A stretch of DNA of 64,000 nt from the NCBI RefSeq assembly GCF_003060825.1, contig NZ_CP028922.1, positions 697,001 to 761,000 of the forward strand, written 5' to 3'. This document shows, piece after piece, positions 34,249 through 43,727 of the stretch. The DNA is from Paenibacillus sp. CAA11 (lineage in GTDB: Bacteria; Bacillota; Bacilli; Paenibacillales; Paenibacillaceae). Under the pieces are notes generated by a model. That model searched no databases and had not been told where the DNA came from. It saw only the letters and a program-made list of their open reading frames with translations. Made by a program: the position numbers and the translations under genes. Each line of letters starts with the position of its first letter. The stretch's first letter is position 1.

Positions 34249-35574
34249 GTGCAACAACAAACCGCGAAGCGCCCGGAATCTTTGCTGAAGAATCGGGCAT
34301 ATCTGGCACTGGTGGGGTCACAGCTTATCTCAAATCTAGGAGACTGGCTGCATATTTTGGCGCTATTGACTTTGTTTGGGCTGAAATGGCAGGCGACGCC
34401 GTGGCAAATTACCGGGGCTACACTTTGCATAATGCTTCCCACCTTGCTCGGCGGGCCTCTGGCCGGCATGCTTGCTGACCGGGTTGAGCGAAAGAAGCTG
34501 ATGATTTTATCGGATGGAGTTCGGGTAATCCTTGTGCTTGGCATGGTGTTTGTTCAGGATATATGGCAAATGTATGGGCTTCTTGTGGCAAAAGGGTTAT
34601 TTGATGTTATCTTTTCCCCGGCAAAAAGTGGTAAGATAAAGGAAATTGTCGAACGGGATCAACTCGATCAGGCGGTCTCTTATAGCGCGATTATCGAGCA
34701 AGGGAGCAAAATCGTTGGCCCGGCTTTAGGCGGGCTGTTAACCGCTGCTTTTGGCATCGGCGCATGCTTTCTAATCGACGCAGGCTCATTCCTGTTGTCC
34801 GGGCTGCTGCTGATCCTGGTGCCTGGAAGAAGGAATGGCGGGACCCGAATGGCGAATGAGCGGTCTGACGGTGCAGATCAGAGAGAGGGATTTTGGCGTG
34901 AGCTCTCTGCGGGGATGCGGACGATTGCTGAAATTCCAGTGATTGCGTATGGTTTGCTTGCGCTAGCTCTAGTGCTTCTGGTGCTGCAAATTGCGGATTC
35001 GCAGACGGTGGTGTTGTTCCGGGAGATCCCCGGAATTCCTGAAGATTTGCTCGGCTGGTGCATCGCATTAAGCGGTGCGGGTACCCTGCTGGCTGCGGGA
35101 TTGGTTAAGCTGTTCCGGGGCTTCTCTCCCTTGGCCAAGATGGGCGCTGGGGGAACTGTGATGGGTGCCGTCTTTGCAGGAGCGGGGCTGATGGCGGAAT
35201 ATGGACCGTATGGGTCGGCGGGGCATGTCTTGATGGCTTGTACCTTCTTCGCGGCGGGTCTCGGTGCGGGCATGACCTTCATTCCGTTTCAGATCGAGCT
35301 TCAGCGCCGGACACCGGAACGATTGACTGGCCGTGTGTTCGGCACCGTCAGCAGTGTCACCTCAGCAGCAGCTCTGCTCGGGCCGGTCTGCGGCGGGTAT
35401 CTCGTAACGACATTTGGAGCTTCGCCTGCTTTCCTGATTTCAGGCTCTTTGATGGGGTTGACGGGGCTTGCACTGCTAATGCTGAAGCAGAGCATTATGA
35501 AGAGGGACCTGAAGCAGGCGGAAAACATGTGTAATGAAGGAGGAGCTGCGGGAGGTGCGGCTGTAGAGAGCTGA
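34249..35574 (+). CDS. MFS transporter (MFS_3/EntS-like)
   Basis: A 441-residue, about twelve-helix major facilitator protein of the EntS/TetV-like group. Motif-A region reads GPLAGMLADRVERKKLMILS. The conserved FSPAKSGKIKEIV and IIEQGSKIVGPALGG segments after helix 4 are typical. The start is a GTG at 34249 with GGGATGGAG and GAAGGAG upstream, the only plausible one before the hydrophobic segment. It is followed by an ATP-binding cassette gene 15 bases later, and the three genes to 37598 may be one operon. Substrate unknown. Confidence 0.82.
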   Translation: MQQQTAKRPESLLKNRAYLALVGSQLISNLGDWLHILALLTLFGLKWQATPWQITGATLCIMLPTLLGGPLAGMLADRVERKKLMILSDGVRVILVLGMVFVQDIWQMYGLLVAKGLFDVIFSPAKSGKIKEIVERDQLDQAVSYSAIIEQGSKIVGPALGGLLTAAFGIGACFLIDAGSFLLSGLLLILVPGRRNGGTRMANERSDGADQREGFWRELSAGMRTIAEIPVIAYGLLALALVLLVLQIADSQTVVLFREIPGIPEDLLGWCIALSGAGTLLAAGLVKLFRGFSPLAKMGAGGTVMGAVFAGAGLMAEYGPYGSAGHVLMACTFFAAGLGAGMTFIPFQIELQRRTPERLTGRVFGTVSSVTSAAALLGPVCGGYLVTTFGASPAFLISGSLMGLTGLALLMLKQSIMKRDLKQAENMCNEGGAAGGAAVES

Positions 35575-35589
35575 ACGCAGCAGGAATGA

Positions 35590-36300
35590 ATGTCACAGAT
35601 CAATACCGTATTAAAAGTTCAGATTCATGAAGCCGGTTATGAGCCGGCAGAGACTAAAATTCGTAACATATCATTTGACGTACAGCCTGGCAGTTTGACC
35701 GGATTAATTGGGCCTAACGGGGCAGGGAAGAGTACAACGATCAAGACGATTCTCGGTTTAATGCCTTATGCCAATGCCGAGATTGAATTTGGAGACGGTA
35801 CAGGTACCTATGCCTATGTTCCCGAACAGCCCGTATTCTATGAGACGCTCACCCTGTGGGAGCACCTCTCCCTGGCTGCTGCTGTAAATGAGCTGGATGC
35901 CGAGAGCTGGGAAGCGGATGCGACCCGGCTATTGGAGCGCTTCCGAATGACGGAAGCAAAGCATCTGCTGCCCGGCGGCTTCTCCAAAGGGATGCAGCAG
36001 AAGATGATGCTGATGCTGGGATTTCTGGTTCGGCCTGATGTTTACATTGTAGACGAGCCCTTCATTGGCCTAGATCCTCGGGCGACCATGGACTTCTTAG
36101 AGCTTCTTCAGGAGGAGTGCCGCCGCGGTGCAGGTGTGCTCATGTCTACCCATGTGCTGGATACGGCCGAGAGAATTTGTGAGAAGTTTGTACTGATTCA
36201 CGAAGGACGTGTAGCGGCAGCTGGTCATTTGGATGAGATCCGGCTGCAGAGCGGGTTGCCGCAGGCTACCTTGTTCGAATGCTTCAGTGCCTTAACTTAA
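35590..36300 (+). CDS. ABC transporter ATP-binding protein (EcsA-like)
   Basis: A 236-residue cytoplasmic ATPase with Walker A GPNGAGKST, signature FSKGMQQKMMLMLG (LSGGQ replaced by FSKGM, typical of the EcsA group), Walker B VYIVDEPFIGLDP, and switch His in STHVLDTAERICEK. It pairs with the EcsB-like membrane protein whose gene starts 20 bases after this stop. In B. subtilis EcsAB affects secretion, competence and regulated membrane proteolysis; function here is inferred from that. Confidence 0.88.
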   Translation: MSQINTVLKVQIHEAGYEPAETKIRNISFDVQPGSLTGLIGPNGAGKSTTIKTILGLMPYANAEIEFGDGTGTYAYVPEQPVFYETLTLWEHLSLAAAVNELDAESWEADATRLLERFRMTEAKHLLPGGFSKGMQQKMMLMLGFLVRPDVYIVDEPFIGLDPRATMDFLELLQEECRRGAGVLMSTHVLDTAERICEKFVLIHEGRVAAAGHLDEIRLQSGLPQATLFECFSALT

Positions 36301-36320
36301 GGAAGGGGAGAAACGCGAAA

Positions 36321-37598
36321 TTGAGACTTGTCATGAGTACCGATCATCCCCGCCGTCTGTTCAGGCGAAGGCTTCAAGATTATGTTATCAAGCAATATCG
36401 CAATATTCGAGCAGTGATCGATCTTATTGTACTGCTGTATATTTTTGTTCCCGGATTGCTCCTTGGGGGATGGCTATATATCGGGCTTTGGGATGAAGGG
36501 TTACCGCGGGAGCTGGAATCCTTCCCTTATTCGATATGGCCTGCCCTGCTCTATTTCTTGGTTAGAATCATGGCAGGCGGGCTTGTTCTATTCGTAGAGG
36601 ACGCGGATGTGCTGTTTCTCCGTAGAGGTGGATGGCTGCAGGCAGTTATGATCCGGAGTATGGTATTCTCTGCCCTGACCCTGCTGCTGGCTGGAGCACT
36701 GGGGCTTGGCCTGTTGGCCCCCGTGCTCGTACGCATATATGGCTTGGGCATAGAAGATATCTGGGTGTTAATGCTAGGAACTGTAATGCTCCTCTGGATG
36801 GAGCAGCTGACCATACACCTCATCCAGGTGAAGCGGTCAGGCGTGCGCAGGTTCGTTCTACGCTATGGGACGCAGACCGGGTTTATCGCCGCCTATGTGG
36901 CACTAGCGCAGGCGGGCCGTTTATCGCCTGCCTGGCTGCTGGGCGGAGCGGCAGCTGCATTTCTGGCCAGCATGATTCTTATGCGGTACAGACTTCGGCT
37001 GCAGGGCACCTTCGATGCGGATGTTCGGGAGGATGCCCGGCAGAAGGAGCGGCTTACCGCCTTCCTTCTGTCTTCTGCGGTGGACAAGCCTAGCCGCACA
37101 GCCGCCAGGCCGTGGATCTTCAGGCATTCCAACCGGCTGCTGAAATCAGGGGATGCTGCCGTACGATTTGCGGAGCTGGGGGCAAAATCCTTCTACCGCA
37201 GCTGGGTCTATCTGAGGTTGTATGTGCTCTATTCCGTGCTGGGCGCCGTGCTGCTGCAGCTTCCGCCTTACCCGGCAAATCTGCTGGTTTATGCCGGACT
37301 GGTCCTTCTGCTTGCCTACTGGATGAACAGCTATCGTCTGCTGTTCATCCAGCGAAGCTTTATGAAGATGCTTCCGCTAGATGAGCAGCTTCCTTTCCGG
37401 GCAGGAGCTCCTTTTATGTTCCTCCTGATGCTGCCGGGAGTAGTCCTGCTTACTCTCGGCGTTGGACTTTCCTTGTTCCACGCGTGGTGGGGAGCCGTCC
37501 TTGGCCTTGCAGCGGGCATCTTTATCACATGGTGGATATCCTCATGGATTTGGAAGGTGTTTGGCGGATGGAAGGGAAGAAGGCTTAAATTGAAATAA
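36321..37598 (+). CDS. EcsB-like ABC transporter membrane protein
   Basis: A 425-residue membrane protein of the EcsB family. It has several pairs of helices (DLIVLLYIFVPGLLLGGWLY, VLVRIYGLGIEDIWVLMLG and others) and a large cytoplasmic loop with AVRFAELGAKSFYRSWVYLR. The start is set at TTG 36321, eleven bases after GGGGAG; the open frame begins at 36279 but overlaps the ATPase gene. It supplies the membrane half of the ABC system with the gene upstream. Confidence 0.8.
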   Translation: MRLVMSTDHPRRLFRRRLQDYVIKQYRNIRAVIDLIVLLYIFVPGLLLGGWLYIGLWDEGLPRELESFPYSIWPALLYFLVRIMAGGLVLFVEDADVLFLRRGGWLQAVMIRSMVFSALTLLLAGALGLGLLAPVLVRIYGLGIEDIWVLMLGTVMLLWMEQLTIHLIQVKRSGVRRFVLRYGTQTGFIAAYVALAQAGRLSPAWLLGGAAAAFLASMILMRYRLRLQGTFDADVREDARQKERLTAFLLSSAVDKPSRTAARPWIFRHSNRLLKSGDAAVRFAELGAKSFYRSWVYLRLYVLYSVLGAVLLQLPPYPANLLVYAGLVLLLAYWMNSYRLLFIQRSFMKMLPLDEQLPFRAGAPFMFLLMLPGVVLLTLGVGLSLFHAWWGAVLGLAAGIFITWWISSWIWKVFGGWKGRRLKLK

Positions 37599-37608
37599 GC
37601 AAGAATGC

Positions 37609-37662
37609 AGAAGGCTGTTCCCCTTGCCATCTAATGATGAGAAGAGGAACAGCCTTTTTTTG
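37609..37662. terminator. Bidirectional terminator
   Basis: AAGGCTGTTCC pairs with GGAACAGCCTT across 24 bases, followed by T7 on the plus strand. It ends the ecsAB-like operon and the converging oxidoreductase. Confidence 0.85.
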
Positions 37663-37670
37663 CGCATAAG

Positions 37671-38942
37671 TTATAAATGAACTGAGCCCGCAGCTGCGTG
37701 GCTCCCGGCGGTGAAGCCGGTGGCGAAAGCAGCGGTGATATTATATCCGCCCGTATAGCCGTGAACATCTAGAATTTCGCCGCAGAAATAGAGCCCGGGC
37801 ATCAGCTTGGACTGCATCGTGCTGGGGTCAATCTCTTTCAGGTTCACCCCACCACCTGTAACGAAAGCCTCCTCGAAGGGCCGAGTGCCGGATGCCGACA
37901 GCTGAAAGCCCTTCAGGCAGCCGATAAAGGCAAGCCAAGGCTCTTTGGGCAGATGCTCAAAGGTTGTATCAGGAGCTAGGCCCCCCCGTTCGAACAGAAG
38001 GGGGAGCAGCCGCTCGGGGAGGGTTCCCTTCAGCACATTCTTCAGTGCTTTCTTCGGTTCGGCTGCCGCCATCCTGCGCAGCTCTGTCTCAAGATCCGCT
38101 TTGGAGCGGTCGGGGAACAGGTCGATCGACAGGGTGACCTCGGAGGTGTCAAATTTCCGTTTGACCTGGCGGATAAATTGGCTGCAGCGCAGCGCAATCG
38201 GGCCTGACAGTCCGAAGTGGGTGAAGATCATATCCCCGCGGTGAGCAATAACGGATTTCCCCTTTGGATTCAGGACAGACAGCTCAACATCCCGGAGTGA
38301 TAGTCCCTGAAGCTCCCGGCTAAGTATAAAGGGCTCTCGGGAGGTAATTGGCACCTCTGTAGGGTACAGCTCTGTGATGGTGTGTCCTGCGGCCTTAGCC
38401 CAAGGATAACCGTCCCCGGTTGAACCGGTATGCGGTACCGAGCGCCCGCCAGTGGCAACGACGACAGAATGGGCTTTTATCGTTGTGCCGGAATCGAGTT
38501 CAACACCTGCAACGCCTTCCGGCCCGAACAAAATCTGCTTCACAGGTGAATGCACTTTAAGCTCTACACCAAGCGCTGATGCTCGTCCAATCAAAGCATC
38601 GACGACCGTCTTGGCCTTGTCGGATATAGGGAACATCCGGCCGTTATCCTCTTCCTTCAAGGCGATACCCAGGCCTTCGAAGAAGGCGATAATCTCCCTG
38701 CTGCCGAATTGATTAAGCGCACTGTATAGAAAACGGCCGTTGCCAGGAATGTGGCGGATCAGCTCGTCCATCTCCTTGGCATTGGTCACATTACAGCGTC
38801 CTCCGCCCGATATGCCAAGCTTCCTTCCCAGTTTGTTCCCTTTGTCGACCAGCAGGACGGAGGCTCCCTGCATGGCTGCCGAGATGCTGGCCATCAGGCC
38901 CGAGGGCCCGCCGCCAATAACGATAACATCATATGTTTTCAT
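37671..38942 (-). CDS. HI0933-family FAD-dependent oxidoreductase
   Basis: A 423-residue flavoprotein of the YhiN/HI0933 (BaiN-like) family. The FAD-binding Rossmann motif GGGPSGLMASISAAMQGA is at residues 11-28, followed by LVDKGNKLGRKLGISGGGRC and NVTNAKE, which are diagnostic. The second half contains ATGGRSVPHTGSTGDGY and a closing GEILDVHGYTGGYNI with the flavin-contacting loop. The physiological reaction is not settled for Bacillota members. A copy of the 96-bp palindromic repeat lies just upstream. Confidence 0.88.
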   Translation of the reverse strand: MKTYDVIVIGGGPSGLMASISAAMQGASVLLVDKGNKLGRKLGISGGGRCNVTNAKEMDELIRHIPGNGRFLYSALNQFGSREIIAFFEGLGIALKEEDNGRMFPISDKAKTVVDALIGRASALGVELKVHSPVKQILFGPEGVAGVELDSGTTIKAHSVVVATGGRSVPHTGSTGDGYPWAKAAGHTITELYPTEVPITSREPFILSRELQGLSLRDVELSVLNPKGKSVIAHRGDMIFTHFGLSGPIALRCSQFIRQVKRKFDTSEVTLSIDLFPDRSKADLETELRRMAAAEPKKALKNVLKGTLPERLLPLLFERGGLAPDTTFEHLPKEPWLAFIGCLKGFQLSASGTRPFEEAFVTGGGVNLKEIDPSTMQSKLMPGLYFCGEILDVHGYTGGYNITAAFATGFTAGSHAAAGSVHL

Positions 38943-38981
38943 AGGGGTTCCTTTCCTTTTTGAACAGCGATAACAGTCTAG

Positions 38982-39077
38982 ATATATAGAATGAACTAAA
39001 GAAATGAACGTTATAGGACCGTATTAGGCCGTGATAACAGAAAATTCAATGTAAAACTTTAGTTCAATCTATATAGC
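38982..39077. repeat. 96-bp palindromic repeat, copy 1
   Basis: Terminal inverted repeats TATATAGA-TGAACTAAAG / CTTTAGTTCAATCTATATA enclose an inner part that begins GAAATGAACGTTATAGGACC and continues GTATTAGGCCGTGATAAC. Nearly the same sequence recurs at 44767 and 63707. No ORF inside. The rest of the gap to the ComA gene (39078-39327) holds only AT-rich upstream sequence with a TGTAGGTTA tandem pair. Confidence 0.85.
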
Positions 39078-39327
39078 TATAAATTACATCAAGTTTTTTT
39101 CCATGATTGGAAGTATAGGAATTATAGCATGGAATTGGCTAGAGTCCTATTTGCAGGAGTCGTTAGCCGCATTCGTGCTCTATGTAGGTTATGTAGGTTA
39201 TCCATTGGAGTTTAAATTAATTACATTGGATTTAGTCTAAAATTCCGAAAGTCACAAAAGGCTTAGAGCTTCAATTAGCTGCATATATTAGCCCCATGAA
39301 ACAGATATAACTTTGAGGAGGCTTACT

Positions 39328-40194
39328 ATGGAAAAAGCTCAATCGGACTGGTGGGATGCCAAGCTTCAGGACCCTGTAGGCGGCCGAACTGGCGGAGCCG
39401 GGTGCACCGGAAAAACGATGGTCATTGACAAAGGGCTTGGTCCGGGAACATTTACTGATTTAATAAGTATGTCGGCTCCTTATATCGATATTATAAAACT
39501 AGGCTTTGGCACAGCTGCCCTGACCCCGTATGATATTCTACAGTTCAAAATAGAGCAGGCCAAAATGAAAGGAATCACCATCACCCCCGGCGGCACCTTT
39601 CTTGAGATCGCCTTGAAATTAGGTTTGGAGAACGAATTTCTGGCCCAAGTCCATAGACTGGGGTTTAATGGCCTGGAGATTTCTGACGGGAGCTTTCCGA
39701 TGTCACGGGAAAAACGTTCGGAGTTAATTCAGCGTGGAGTGGATATGGGATTAACCATCTACACAGAGTATGGTAAAAAGCTGGGCGGAAGCTCTCTGGA
39801 AATAGAGCACTTTGTTGAAACTGCTGTAGCAGATCTCAAAGTTGGGGCAGAGCTGGTGATTATCGAAGGCCGTGAATCAGGCAGCGGCGCGGGCGTCTAT
39901 CATGCGGATGGAAGCTTGAAAAAAGATGATTTTATGAGCATCTTGCAGACTATGCCTCTACCCGAAAAAGTGATGTGGGAGGCTCCTCGCAAAGAGCAGC
40001 AGGTCTTTCTAATCAAGACGCTTGGGGCCAATGTCCATTTAGGTAATATTCCTTATGAGGATGTAATCGCATTGGAAGCCTTGCGAAGGGGGCTCCGGGC
40101 TGACACAGCCGTGTTGATGGATCAAATAAGCCAAGAATCCTCTGGAATTGACGCAGCTCTACCGGATCCTGGTGAATTTGGATATCTCAAGTAG
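39328..40194 (+). CDS. comA: Phosphosulfolactate synthase
   Basis: A 288-residue (beta/alpha)8 enzyme of the ComA family, which adds sulfite to phosphoenolpyruvate to make (2R)-phospho-3-sulfolactate. Typical segments are DKGLGPGTFTDLI, DIIKLGFGTAAL, the strand with GITITPGGTFLEIA, LGFNGLEISDGS, and LVIIEGRESGSG. Start is ATG 39328 behind GAGGAGG; a TTG five codons earlier is less likely. In Bacillus a homologue (YitD) sits with a phosphatase and dehydrogenase making sulfolactate for spores; here no such partners are adjacent. Confidence 0.9.
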   Translation: MEKAQSDWWDAKLQDPVGGRTGGAGCTGKTMVIDKGLGPGTFTDLISMSAPYIDIIKLGFGTAALTPYDILQFKIEQAKMKGITITPGGTFLEIALKLGLENEFLAQVHRLGFNGLEISDGSFPMSREKRSELIQRGVDMGLTIYTEYGKKLGGSSLEIEHFVETAVADLKVGAELVIIEGRESGSGAGVYHADGSLKKDDFMSILQTMPLPEKVMWEAPRKEQQVFLIKTLGANVHLGNIPYEDVIALEALRRGLRADTAVLMDQISQESSGIDAALPDPGEFGYLK

Positions 40195-40324
40195 ATAGGA
40201 CTCTATCAATATACTGTTCATGCTGGAGGTGGCTCTCAATAAAGAGAGTTATTGTAAAATATTGTCGCCTATGTTTTAATTCAAGTTAAGTAAGGCCTCT
40301 ATGGGGAGGGAAGACGTCAGCGAC

Positions 40325-42001
40325 ATGAACGAAATTTTGCTATTGCTTTTGATAGCCAGCTTGCCAGCCCTAGTCTATCCGCTGCTTTATGAACTGGGAG
40401 GGGAGCTGCTCCGGCGTATAGGTATTCACGGGGAGACAGCCCATCATTCTGCTGCGCTGGTTGTATCCTGTTCCATTAGCCTGCTCCTCTGCTTTGCCTT
40501 TAGAACAGAGGTCTATGGGGTAATCTCTTTTAATTTCGGGATGGCGCCTTTATTTGTCGGTATACTGTGCGGAACCGTGTGGGATGGTGCAATACTGGCG
40601 ATTCTGCAGCTTCTTCTATATGGCTGGTCGTTCATAGAGACACCTTCGGTGACTTGTCTTATTCTGGACACAGGCCTGCTGCTTTATCCTCTTCTTTTCT
40701 TATCTTCTTCGAAGTTTAAAGTATATGCCCGCTCGGGCAAATACGCGCTCCTTAGTCTGTTCTTGCTGGTTGGAGGATCCATCTCGACCTTCTGGCCGCT
40801 TCTGATAAGAAAGAATAGTATCAAGTGGGAAACTTATCTTCTATTAACAGCCTTCCTAATTACAATCTTCATCATGATCATTGGATTAAGTGTACTTTAT
40901 AGCATAGAAAGCCTCAAAGAGAAAGACAAGCTGCGCCAGCAGATCCAGACGATGTCAGACAGATGTGTTCAGCGTACAGAGCGTTTTCAGCAGCTGATGG
41001 ATGCTCTTCCGATCTCCATTGTTCTGACAGACTCCCAAGGTACAATCTATCATATGAACAGGGCGTGCCAAGCGCTCTTTATGAGTTTTAGCCCTGCGGT
41101 AGAAGAAGGGAGCTTCATCGGCAGAAATTTGGAAATATTGCTGAAGTCCTATCATTTTGAAACAGATTTTCTGCAGAAGAATCTTCAAGAATCTCTGACT
41201 TCGGCAGGTAAGCTGACTCCATATGAGGAGCGGGTGTTCTATGTAAATACCTGCCGAATTGAAGGTAAACCTCCTTTGGAAGAAGGGGTAATGGTGACCA
41301 TTCAGGATATGACTGAGCTGGAGTCGTTTCGCAGCGAGCTTAACAATCTTGACCGGCTTAATCTTGTTGGGCAAATGGCCGCAGGGATCACCCATGAGAT
41401 TAGAAACCCTATGGCTGTAGTTCGCGGATTTTTGCAGCTGATGAGAGAGAAGAGCCCTTCCACATTGGATCATTATTACCGAATCGTGATGGAGGAATTG
41501 GACCGGGCTAACGGGATTATCAGCGACTTTCTGTCCTTAGCGCAGAACCGTCCGGTCTATAAAGAGACGGCCAGTCTGCAGAAGATTATTCATGAGCTTA
41601 TTCCCTTGGTACAGGCTGATGCGAATCTTCGGGGACAGAGCATAGAGGTGGATATTGAGGAACAGGTGCCCGAATTCGAAATGAACGCCAGAGAGATTAA
41701 ACAGCTGATTCTGAATCTATGCCGAAATGCTATGGAGGCGATGGAGGACCATGGACAGTTGCGGCTGCGGACCAGCCTGCTCTCCGGTGCTGTTCAGCTG
41801 GAGGTTGCGGATACGGGGCCAGGAATACCCGAGGCTAAGCTCGATAAGCTGTTTCAACCGTTCTACACAACGAAGGCGAAGGGAACTGGGCTTGGACTTG
41901 TTCTGTGCCGCAGCATTGTGGAACGCCATAACGGGCAGATCAGCGTTCGCTCAGAGGAGGGGACAGGCACCACGTTTCTTGTTGTTTTTCCGATATCTTA
42001 A
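40325..42001 (+). CDS. Sensor histidine kinase, sporulation-kinase-like, orphan
   Basis: A membrane-bound histidine kinase of about 558 residues. Residues 1-205 carry six or so helices in the 5TM-5TMR-like arrangement seen in KinB. A PAS domain follows (about 225-335; LMDALPISIVLTDSQGTIYH). Then come the HisKA box with phospho-acceptor His in GITHEIRNPMAVVRGF and HATPase motifs (NLCRNAMEAM, DTGPGIPE, GTGLGLVLCRSIVERH). No response regulator gene is adjacent, so it probably feeds a phosphorelay such as Spo0F/Spo0A; inferred. ATG 40325 is preferred, with GGGAGGGAAG upstream. Confidence 0.88.
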   Translation: MNEILLLLLIASLPALVYPLLYELGGELLRRIGIHGETAHHSAALVVSCSISLLLCFAFRTEVYGVISFNFGMAPLFVGILCGTVWDGAILAILQLLLYGWSFIETPSVTCLILDTGLLLYPLLFLSSSKFKVYARSGKYALLSLFLLVGGSISTFWPLLIRKNSIKWETYLLLTAFLITIFIMIIGLSVLYSIESLKEKDKLRQQIQTMSDRCVQRTERFQQLMDALPISIVLTDSQGTIYHMNRACQALFMSFSPAVEEGSFIGRNLEILLKSYHFETDFLQKNLQESLTSAGKLTPYEERVFYVNTCRIEGKPPLEEGVMVTIQDMTELESFRSELNNLDRLNLVGQMAAGITHEIRNPMAVVRGFLQLMREKSPSTLDHYYRIVMEELDRANGIISDFLSLAQNRPVYKETASLQKIIHELIPLVQADANLRGQSIEVDIEEQVPEFEMNAREIKQLILNLCRNAMEAMEDHGQLRLRTSLLSGAVQLEVADTGPGIPEAKLDKLFQPFYTTKAKGTGLGLVLCRSIVERHNGQISVRSEEGTGTTFLVVFPIS

Positions 42002-42138
42002 CATTGTCTGCTCAAAGCTAACAGCCTGTGGGAGAAGAGGTCAGAGAGTTGATTTCCTTACTTAGGATTGTATAATAAAAAAGAATGGGACGTTAGAGCC
42101 TAGGTTATGCATGATAAGTCAGAAGGAGTGAATTATAA

Positions 42139-42573
42139 ATGTCAATGTCTTTTGATCAATATATGAAAGATATGGTACAGCCTATGCGCGATGAGCTGAC
42201 ACGCATTGGTATTGAAGAGCTGCGCACCTCGGAAGAAGTGGAAGCGAAGCTGCCAGAGATGAAGGGAACCTCGCTTGTTGTAGTGAACTCGGTTTGCGGC
42301 TGTGCAGCGGGACAATGCCGTCCAGGTGTAGCTCGGGCGCTTCAGCATGAAGCAACCCCAGACCATCTGTTCACCGTGTTTGCTGGCCAGGATAAGGAAG
42401 CAACAGCCAAAGCACGTGAGTACTTTGCGCCTTATCCGCCATCCTCCCCTTCCATCGCCTTGCTGAAGGACGGAGAGCTTGTTCATTTTATTGAGCGTCA
42501 TCAAATTGAGGACCGTTCGGCGGAAGAGATTGCGGCTGATTTGACCAGCGCTTTCGATCGCTTTTGCCGTTAA
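42139..42573 (+). CDS. Bacilliredoxin, BrxA/BrxB family
   Basis: A 144-residue thioredoxin-like protein with the CGC active site in VNSVCGCAAGQCRPGV and the second conserved region FAPYPPSSPSIALL. BrxA/BrxB remove bacillithiol from protein cysteines after oxidative stress. The sequence alone does not decide between the two paralogues. GAAGGAG stands ten bases before the ATG. Free-standing gene. Confidence 0.92.
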   Translation: MSMSFDQYMKDMVQPMRDELTRIGIEELRTSEEVEAKLPEMKGTSLVVVNSVCGCAAGQCRPGVARALQHEATPDHLFTVFAGQDKEATAKAREYFAPYPPSSPSIALLKDGELVHFIERHQIEDRSAEEIAADLTSAFDRFCR

Positions 42574-42584
42574 TTGATTGATCA

Positions 42585-42629
42585 GCGCCCTGCGGGCCGG
42601 TTTATCCGGCTATTCTCGCGGGGCGTTTG
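42585..42629 (+). terminator. Probable terminator after bacilliredoxin
   Basis: CGCCCTGCG pairs with CGCGGGGCG, with an inner GCCGG/CCGGC stem, followed by only three T. The rest of the gap to nadE (to 42846) holds no recognisable gene. Confidence 0.5.
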
Positions 42630-42846
42630 CTATACATAACGACCTGGCATCATGGCTGAGGGGATGAAGGGCTTTCTTAAGCATGCTGTCGTTTCTATTT
42701 TTTAAAATGGCTTTATTGTATATAGAATGGCTGAAGTCGACAGCGATGTGTATGTTTCCTATGGGAAAATACCATACTGCAACAGATTTCAAGTCTAATT
42801 CCGTATGTGATGAATACCCAGTTAAAACCAAAGGAGTGAGCGGAAT

Positions 42847-43656
42847 ATGAGTTTGCAGCAGGAGATTATTTCAAGATTGGGCGTACAGCCGCACATTAAT
42901 GTAGAGGCCGAGATTCGCAAGCGTGTAGATTTCTTGAAGAAGCATGTACTGGATTCCAAGACCAGTGGTCTCTTGATCGCGATCAGCGGCGGGATTGACA
43001 GTGCGGTAGCAGCCGCACTCTGCAAGCAGGCTACAGACGAGCTGACTAAGGAGAACGGGCAGGAATACATGACGCTTGGCGTATTTCAGCCTTATGGCAC
43101 ACAAGAAGATATCGAGCATAGCTACGCGGTGGCTAAGGCGTTTGGCCTTACTCACACCGTGGAGACGAATATCGAGGATGCGGTGAACGAACTGGCTCTG
43201 GAAACAGAGCAAGGGCTTAAAGATGTAGGCCAGCATCGGCATATGACTCCGCAGGGCAAGGGCAACATCAAAGCCCGGACTCGGATGGTTCTTCAATACG
43301 CCTTGGCGTTCGAGCTGAAGCTGCTTGTTGTGGGGACAGATCATGCTTCCGAGGCTCTTACCGGATTCTATACGAAATGGGGAGACGGAGCTGTGGATAT
43401 TACACCGCTCAGTTCTTTGAACAAGCGCCAAGTTCGCCAGATCGCCGCATATGTTGGCGTACCGCAGGAAATTCTCGATAAGGCGCCGACTGCAGGGCTT
43501 TGGGAAGGACAGACGGATGAAGGCGAGCTTGGGGTCACTTACGAAGACAATAGCGATTATCTGGAGGGCAAGGATATTAATCCGAAGGCCAAAGAAGTTC
43601 TTGAAGCTTTGTATAAGAAGACAGAACATAAACGCAGCCCGATTCCGGGTATCTAG
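42847..43656 (+). CDS. nadE: NAD synthetase, ammonia-dependent
   Basis: A 269-residue NH3-dependent NAD+ synthase, which amidates deamido-NAD with ATP at the end of NAD biosynthesis. The P-loop-like pyrophosphatase motif ISGGIDSAVAAAL is at residues 44-56. GNIKARTRMVLQYALA and VVGTDHASEALTGFYTKWGD carry dimer-interface and substrate residues. There is no glutaminase domain, so free ammonia is used. AAAGGAG lies twelve bases upstream of the ATG. Confidence 0.95.
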   Translation: MSLQQEIISRLGVQPHINVEAEIRKRVDFLKKHVLDSKTSGLLIAISGGIDSAVAAALCKQATDELTKENGQEYMTLGVFQPYGTQEDIEHSYAVAKAFGLTHTVETNIEDAVNELALETEQGLKDVGQHRHMTPQGKGNIKARTRMVLQYALAFELKLLVVGTDHASEALTGFYTKWGDGAVDITPLSSLNKRQVRQIAAYVGVPQEILDKAPTAGLWEGQTDEGELGVTYEDNSDYLEGKDINPKAKEVLEALYKKTEHKRSPIPGI

Positions 43657-43667
43657 AGTTTATATAG

Positions 43668-43706
43668 AACCACCCTTCTTCGGCCTGGCTGAAGAGGGGT
43701 GGTTTT
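43668..43706. terminator. Bidirectional terminator after nadE
   Basis: AACCACCC-TTCTTC pairs with GAAGA-GGGGTGGTT across nine bases, followed by TTTTG. Confidence 0.75.
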
Positions 43707-43727
43707 GATTCGGGAAGGTTAACTTTT

